This document shows, piece by piece, positions 60,834 through 64,000 of a DNA stretch of 64,000 nucleotides. The notes below the pieces were generated by a model that worked only from the letters and a program-made list of their open reading frames with translations, made no database searches and had not been told where the DNA came from. Source of the stretch: Sphingomonadales bacterium UBA2683 (GTDB taxonomy: Bacteria > Pseudomonadota > Alphaproteobacteria > Sphingomonadales > Sphingomonadaceae); contig DELZ01000004.1 of NCBI GenBank assembly GCA_002354635.1, positions 308,256-372,255 on the forward strand. Direction: 5' to 3'. Within the stretch, counting starts at the first letter, position 1. Each line of letters opens with the position of its first letter. The translations under genes and the position numbers were made by a program.

Positions 60834-61757
60834 TCAGCCGGCAACCGCAGCAGCAACTTCGGCTGCAAAATCTTCTTCTTTTTTCTCAATGCCTTCGCCC
60901 AGCTGGAAGCGGACATATTCCGTCAGCTTGATTTCCGCGCCAGCAGCTTTGCCAGCCTGTTCGACAACCTGCGCGACAGGAGTCTTGTTGTCCATGACGA
61001 ACGTCTGGCTAAGCAGTGCGTTCTCCTTGGCAAATTTTGCCATCGCGCCATCAACCATTTTTTCGACAATATTGTCCGGCTTGCCGGACTCAGCAGCCTT
61101 TTCGGTTGCAATCGCGCGTTCACGAGCCAGCATTTCCGGATCAAGGCCGTCTGCATTGAGAGCCAATGGGAATGCCGCTGCAATGTGCATTGCAATCTGC
61201 TTGCCGAGCGGCTCCAGAACGTCCGCGCCTGCGGTGCTTTCCAGCGCGACCAGCACGCCGATCTTGCCCATGGCCGGAGTGACGGCGTTATGAATATAGG
61301 GAACCACAAGTCCGTTGGAGACCGCGACGGTCTTCATGCGGCGGATCGTCTGGTTTTCACCAATGGTCGCGATATTGTTGGTCAGCACGTCCTGAACAGT
61401 ACCACCGGTGGGATAATCTGCAGCGACAAGCGCTTCGACATCGTCGGTTTTGAGCGCCAGTGCCACGTCGGTAACCTTGGCTACAAAATCCTGAAACTGG
61501 TCATTCTTGGCAACAAAATCGGTTTCGCTGTTCACTTCGACTGCAACGCCGCTGGTGCCTGCAACAGAAACGCCAACCAGGCCTTCGGCCGCGGTACGGC
61601 TTGATTTTTTCTGCGCCGCAGCGAGGCCCTTGGTGCGCAGCAGATCGACTGCCGCCTCGACGTCGCCGTTGGTTTCGTTCAGTGCCTTTTTGCAATCCAT
61701 CATGCCCGCACCGGTGCGTTCGCGCAGTTCTTTCACTGCTGCTGCTGTAATAGCCAT
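60834..61757 (-). CDS. tsf: Elongation factor Ts
   Basis: Nucleotide exchange factor for EF-Tu. 307 residues: ITAAAVKELRERTGAGMMDCKKAL (UBA-like), KKSSRTAAEGLVG, VEVNSETDFVAKNDQF and the C-terminal SQTFVMDNKTPVAQVVEQ. Follows rpsB after 111 bases that contain a hairpin. Complete. Confidence 0.98.
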   Translation of the reverse strand: MAITAAAVKELRERTGAGMMDCKKALNETNGDVEAAVDLLRTKGLAAAQKKSSRTAAEGLVGVSVAGTSGVAVEVNSETDFVAKNDQFQDFVAKVTDVALALKTDDVEALVAADYPTGGTVQDVLTNNIATIGENQTIRRMKTVAVSNGLVVPYIHNAVTPAMGKIGVLVALESTAGADVLEPLGKQIAMHIAAAFPLALNADGLDPEMLARERAIATEKAAESGKPDNIVEKMVDGAMAKFAKENALLSQTFVMDNKTPVAQVVEQAGKAAGAEIKLTEYVRFQLGEGIEKKEEDFAAEVAAAVAG

Positions 61758-61796
61758 TATTCGTTCCTCAATTTCTTGACCGGGAAATGTGAAATC

Positions 61797-61818
61797 GGGG
61801 CGGCAAACATGCCGCCCC
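61797..61818 (-). terminator. Hairpin between rpsB and tsf (attenuator-like)
   Basis: Perfect nine-pair GC-rich stem GGGGCGGCA / TGCCGCCCC with a four-base loop, 50 bases past the rpsB stop. On the coding strand it is followed by GATTTCAC rather than a T run, so it may be a partial terminator or an mRNA-stabilising or processing structure that sets the S2 to EF-Ts ratio. Confidence 0.5.
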
Positions 61819-61868
61819 TCTTATGTTTCGTTACCGCCAATATATGACGGTAGAAAGAAGCTTCAAGT

Positions 61869-62822
61869 TCAGGCTTTTTCGTCAGCCTTTTCTTCGTCCT
61901 TCTTCGCGTCGGCTTTCTTGGCCGCAGCCTTTTTCGGAGCCGCTTTTTCTTCAGCCTTTGGCTCTGCCGCAGCAGGAGCCTCTTCAGCCGGTGCCATTTC
62001 TGCCGCTATTTCGGCAATATCGGCAACCGCAGCTTCTTCGCCCGAAGTCATCGCGCTGGCATTGGCTTCGCTCGACACGATCTGCTCGACCGGTGGAGCA
62101 ACCGCTGCACCGAGATCTTCGCCCGCTGCAACCGAAGCGTCCTGGCCGCCCTTGGTCGCCGCTGCCGCAACCGACTCGCAATAGAGACGAATGGCACGCG
62201 CCGCATCATCATTGCCCGGAACCGGGAAAGCGATGTTGCTGGGGTCAACGTTCGAATCGAGAATCGCGACGACCGGAATGCCCAGAACATTGGCTTCCTT
62301 GATCGCCAGTTCTTCCTTGTTGGCATCGATCACGAACATGACATCGGGAATGCCGCCCATGTCGCGGATACCGCCCAGCGACAGCTCGAGCTTGGTGTGC
62401 TCGCGCGTCATCTGCAGGACTTCCTTCTTGGTAAAGCCAGCGGTGTCGCCACCGAGCTGCTCTTCCAGGGTCTTCATCCGGCGGATCGAGTTGGAAATGG
62501 TCTTCCAGTTGGTCAGCATGCCGCCGAGCCAGCGATGGTTGACGAAATGCTGGCCGCTGGCGCGGGCTGCTTCGGCAATCGGCTCTTGCGCCTGACGCTT
62601 GGTACCGACGAAGAGGACCTTGCCGCCAGCCGAAGTGGCATTGGCGATAAAGTCGAGCGCCCGTGCGAACAAAGGCACGCTCTGCGAAAGGTCAAGAATA
62701 TGGACGCTGTTGCGGGCGCCGAAGATATATGGTTTCATCTTCGGGTTCCAGCGGTGGGTCTGGTGGCCGAAATGCGCTCCGGCTTCAATCAATTGCTGTA
62801 GGGTGACGACAGGGGCCGCCAT
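61869..62822 (-). CDS. rpsB: 30S ribosomal protein S2 with long acidic/basic tail
   Basis: 317 residues from the ATG at 62820-62822 (MAAPVVTLQQLIEAGAHFGH), which has AAGGAG upstream; the open frame runs 104 codons further but without family likeness. The S2 core (1-240) is complete: THRWNPKMKPYIFGARN, FVGTKRQA, HRWLGGMLTNW, FVIDANKEELAI. The extra 75 residues are rich in Ala, Glu and Lys (KKAAAKKADAKKDEEKAD), a lineage-typical extension. Transcribed with tsf. Confidence 0.97.
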   Translation of the reverse strand: MAAPVVTLQQLIEAGAHFGHQTHRWNPKMKPYIFGARNSVHILDLSQSVPLFARALDFIANATSAGGKVLFVGTKRQAQEPIAEAARASGQHFVNHRWLGGMLTNWKTISNSIRRMKTLEEQLGGDTAGFTKKEVLQMTREHTKLELSLGGIRDMGGIPDVMFVIDANKEELAIKEANVLGIPVVAILDSNVDPSNIAFPVPGNDDAARAIRLYCESVAAAATKGGQDASVAAGEDLGAAVAPPVEQIVSSEANASAMTSGEEAAVADIAEIAAEMAPAEEAPAAAEPKAEEKAAPKKAAAKKADAKKDEEKADEKA

Positions 62823-62846
62823 AATATTTCTCCTTATCCGGTTATG

Positions 62847-62891
62847 CCTCTGGAAAGCTGAGAACCGCAGAGGGCCTGAAAGGCCCCTTTT
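62847..62891 (-). promoter_or_regulatory. rpsB leader with two competing hairpins
   Basis: In the rpsB 5' leader GGGCCT/AGGCCC (62872-62886) and CCTCTG/CAGAGG (62847-62873) share two bases and cannot both form fully. They lie about 25-70 bases before the start codon. Ribosomal leaders often bind their own product; whether S2 does so here is unknown. Confidence 0.35.
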
Positions 62892-63012
62892 GGCACCGGT
62901 ATGAGTGCTTTCCATGTGGAATGTGGGTGCCGTTAAGGCGAAGCCGGAGAAAATGCAACCATAAAACAGGCCACGCCGGACAAAAGCCGCGCTGAATCGC
63001 CGCAACCCCGAT

Positions 63013-63600
63013 TCAGGTCCTGCCCAAGTTGGTTGCCTTGCGATGGTCCGAAAGTCCCAGCTGCGTGAAATTCTTAAAGCTTTCCAGGATGTCGGCCATA
63101 TATTCCTGCGAATTCCAGTGCACCGTGACAGCACCGATCGCGTTGAACGAGAAGGCCATCAGCAAATCGCCGGCGATTTCGGTCTTGGTATTTCCGGGTA
63201 GATCGCCATTCTCGACAGCCTCCTGTAAAAGCGATCGGAACACCTGGCCAATATTGTTTCGCGCCTTGCGGATCGCCTCAAATTTTTCGGGATCGCGAGC
63301 CAGTTTGATCTGGGTGGTACTGCTCAGGACCTGGATGCCGGGATTGGCCTTCAGATCTTCTCCCAGAGCCACCAGTATTTTCTCCAGCCTTTCTTTCCAG
63401 TCCCCACTCCCGTTCATCACCTGTGATAGGCGCGAGCTGGTATTTTCCATCATTCGCAGAACGGTTTTTGTGAAAAGCTCGTCCTTTGATTCATAATGAT
63501 TGTAAATCGCCGAACTGGTGATACCGGCCTCTCGCGCGATCATCCGCATATTCACCTCCGAATAGTCATATCTGGCAAAGAGAGCGGATGCCGAATCCAT
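63013..63600 (-). CDS. TetR/AcrR family regulator (true start probably upstream)
   Basis: 195 residues from the first ATG. HTH region MRMIAREAGITSSAIYNHYESKDELF is clear, followed by a helical ligand domain. The frame continues upstream with family-like residues (KKRTLGRPKGSSTEVTKSKI) to about 63689, and a strong GGAGGAG lies at 63695-63701, but no ATG, GTG or TTG is in frame there; CTG or ATC would have to serve. It follows the DUF3604 gene by about 20 bases and likely shares its transcript. Confidence 0.87.
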   Translation of the reverse strand: MDSASALFARYDYSEVNMRMIAREAGITSSAIYNHYESKDELFTKTVLRMMENTSSRLSQVMNGSGDWKERLEKILVALGEDLKANPGIQVLSSTTQIKLARDPEKFEAIRKARNNIGQVFRSLLQEAVENGDLPGNTKTEIAGDLLMAFSFNAIGAVTVHWNSQEYMADILESFKNFTQLGLSDHRKATNLGRT

Positions 63601-63711
63601 GATTTTCGATTTCGTGACTTCAGTTGAGCTGCCCTTGGGACGCCCTAATGTTCGCTTTTTGCGTCGGCTTTGACTATTCGCTTCGATCAGGAAACTCCTC
63701 CGGCCAGCATA

Positions 63712-64000
63712 TTATGAATGGTCCCCAGGTTCATACCATACCGGAGAACTATAGGCCCTCTCTTGAATATAGGCAGGATATTCCGACGAGATTTTTATTT
63801 TATATCGTTCGGCATCATAAGCCGTCCACCGCCTGGACGGCAATTGGAGCACCCGCACATAATAGAAGGCATAGTCTTCGGCATTGAAATCCGGGTCACT
63901 CCAGAAAACGGAAAATTCGGGATTCCCGTTGGCGCTACTGGTCAATGCAACGTCATAGACCTTTTCTTTCAACTCGCCATTTGACGTGCGCCAGCCCTTC
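63712..64000 (-). CDS. DUF3604 protein, C-terminal 95 residues (cut by window edge)
   Basis: The frame enters from the right edge as GWRTSNGELKEKVYDVALTS and ends with WSDPDFNAEDYAFYYVRVLQ, LPSRRWTAYDAERYKI and YIQERAYSSPVWYEP, the distinctive end of DUF3604 proteins. These are large (about 600 residues) exported proteins of unknown function. Stop at 63712-63714. The TetR gene starts about 20 bases on, suggesting joint control. Confidence 0.85.
   Translation of the reverse strand, partial: KGWRTSNGELKEKVYDVALTSSANGNPEFSVFWSDPDFNAEDYAFYYVRVLQLPSRRWTAYDAERYKIKISSEYPAYIQERAYSSPVWYEPGDHS

Noticed and set aside
62823..63134. 104-codon N-terminal extension of rpsB
   Set aside because: The S2 family begins at the ATG at 62820-62822, which has AAGGAG upstream. 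The extension has no homology and includes the leader hairpins.
1..64000. CRISPR array, prophage, integrase or intact insertion sequence
   Set aside because: No regularly spaced direct repeats, no transposase or integrase motifs and no phage structural genes were seen on either strand. The only mobile-like trace is the nuclease remnant at 8.5 kb.

Overview
The window is a gene-dense chromosomal stretch of a sphingomonad-type alphaproteobacterium (order Sphingomonadales). This is inferred from three things. The block rpsB-tsf-pyrH-frr-uppS-cdsA-dxr-rseP-bamA-skp-fabZ is in an order usual for the group. S2 carries a long Ala/Lys/Glu-rich tail. The neighbourhood is otherwise typical (guaB-rsmB, rpiB-glyA-nrdR, ccmCDEFGH). 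No genus is claimed. There is no phage, integron, CRISPR array or intact insertion sequence. Almost everything is housekeeping, tightly packed, with many ATGA/GTGA stop-start overlaps. No stretch longer than about 300 bases lacks a gene.

Layout. 1-2.7 kb: the start of hisI (cut by the window edge), purF and an SDR. 2.7-8.5 kb (minus strand): a five-gene run of DUF457 membrane protein, photolyase, SDR, cyclopropane-fatty-acyl synthase and a lipoprotein serine hydrolase, resembling a light/oxidative-stress set. 8.45-8.82 kb: a truncated GxxExxY (PD-(D/E)XK-type) nuclease gene between inverted repeats. 8.8-11.7 kb: korAB 2-oxoacid:ferredoxin oxidoreductase. 11.9-14.4 kb: HSL-type esterase, rppH, DUF481 outer membrane protein. 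14.4-19.4 kb: guaB, small ORF, rsmB, TPR protein, then an M28 peptidase. 19.5-22.9 kb: SPFH/NfeD pair, two small proteins with a shared acidic tail, and a family-5 uracil-DNA glycosylase. 22.9-27.6 kb: M28 lipoprotein, aguA, exported methyltransferase, aguB (agmatine to putrescine). 27.7-33.9 kb: S9 peptidase, rpsD, chorismate mutase, and rpiB-glyA-nrdR-trmJ. 34-41 kb: kup and the cytochrome c maturation operon. 41-45 kb: HTH-sulP, DUF983, leucine-type dehydrogenase. 45.1-46.9 kb: tRNA-His and an isolated gspJ-gspK pair. 47.0-51.3 kb: prolyl-hydroxylase-like oxygenase, a non-canonical NRAMP-like transporter and pxpABC 5-oxoprolinase. 51.3-62.8 kb: rpmE and the envelope/translation block. 63-64 kb: a TetR regulator and the end of a DUF3604 gene.

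The most interesting observations are: the NRAMP-fold transporter that has lost the metal-binding residues and is translationally coupled to 5-oxoprolinase, a candidate pyroglutamate importer; the nuclease remnant bracketed by inverted repeats; an agmatine deiminase with an internal duplication of its WLRDxGP motif; helically phased GTAATT boxes before the leucine dehydrogenase gene; an operator-like palindrome over the promoter of the HTH-sulP pair; and two genes (rppH, tetR) whose conserved N-termini extend upstream of any ATG, GTG or TTG.
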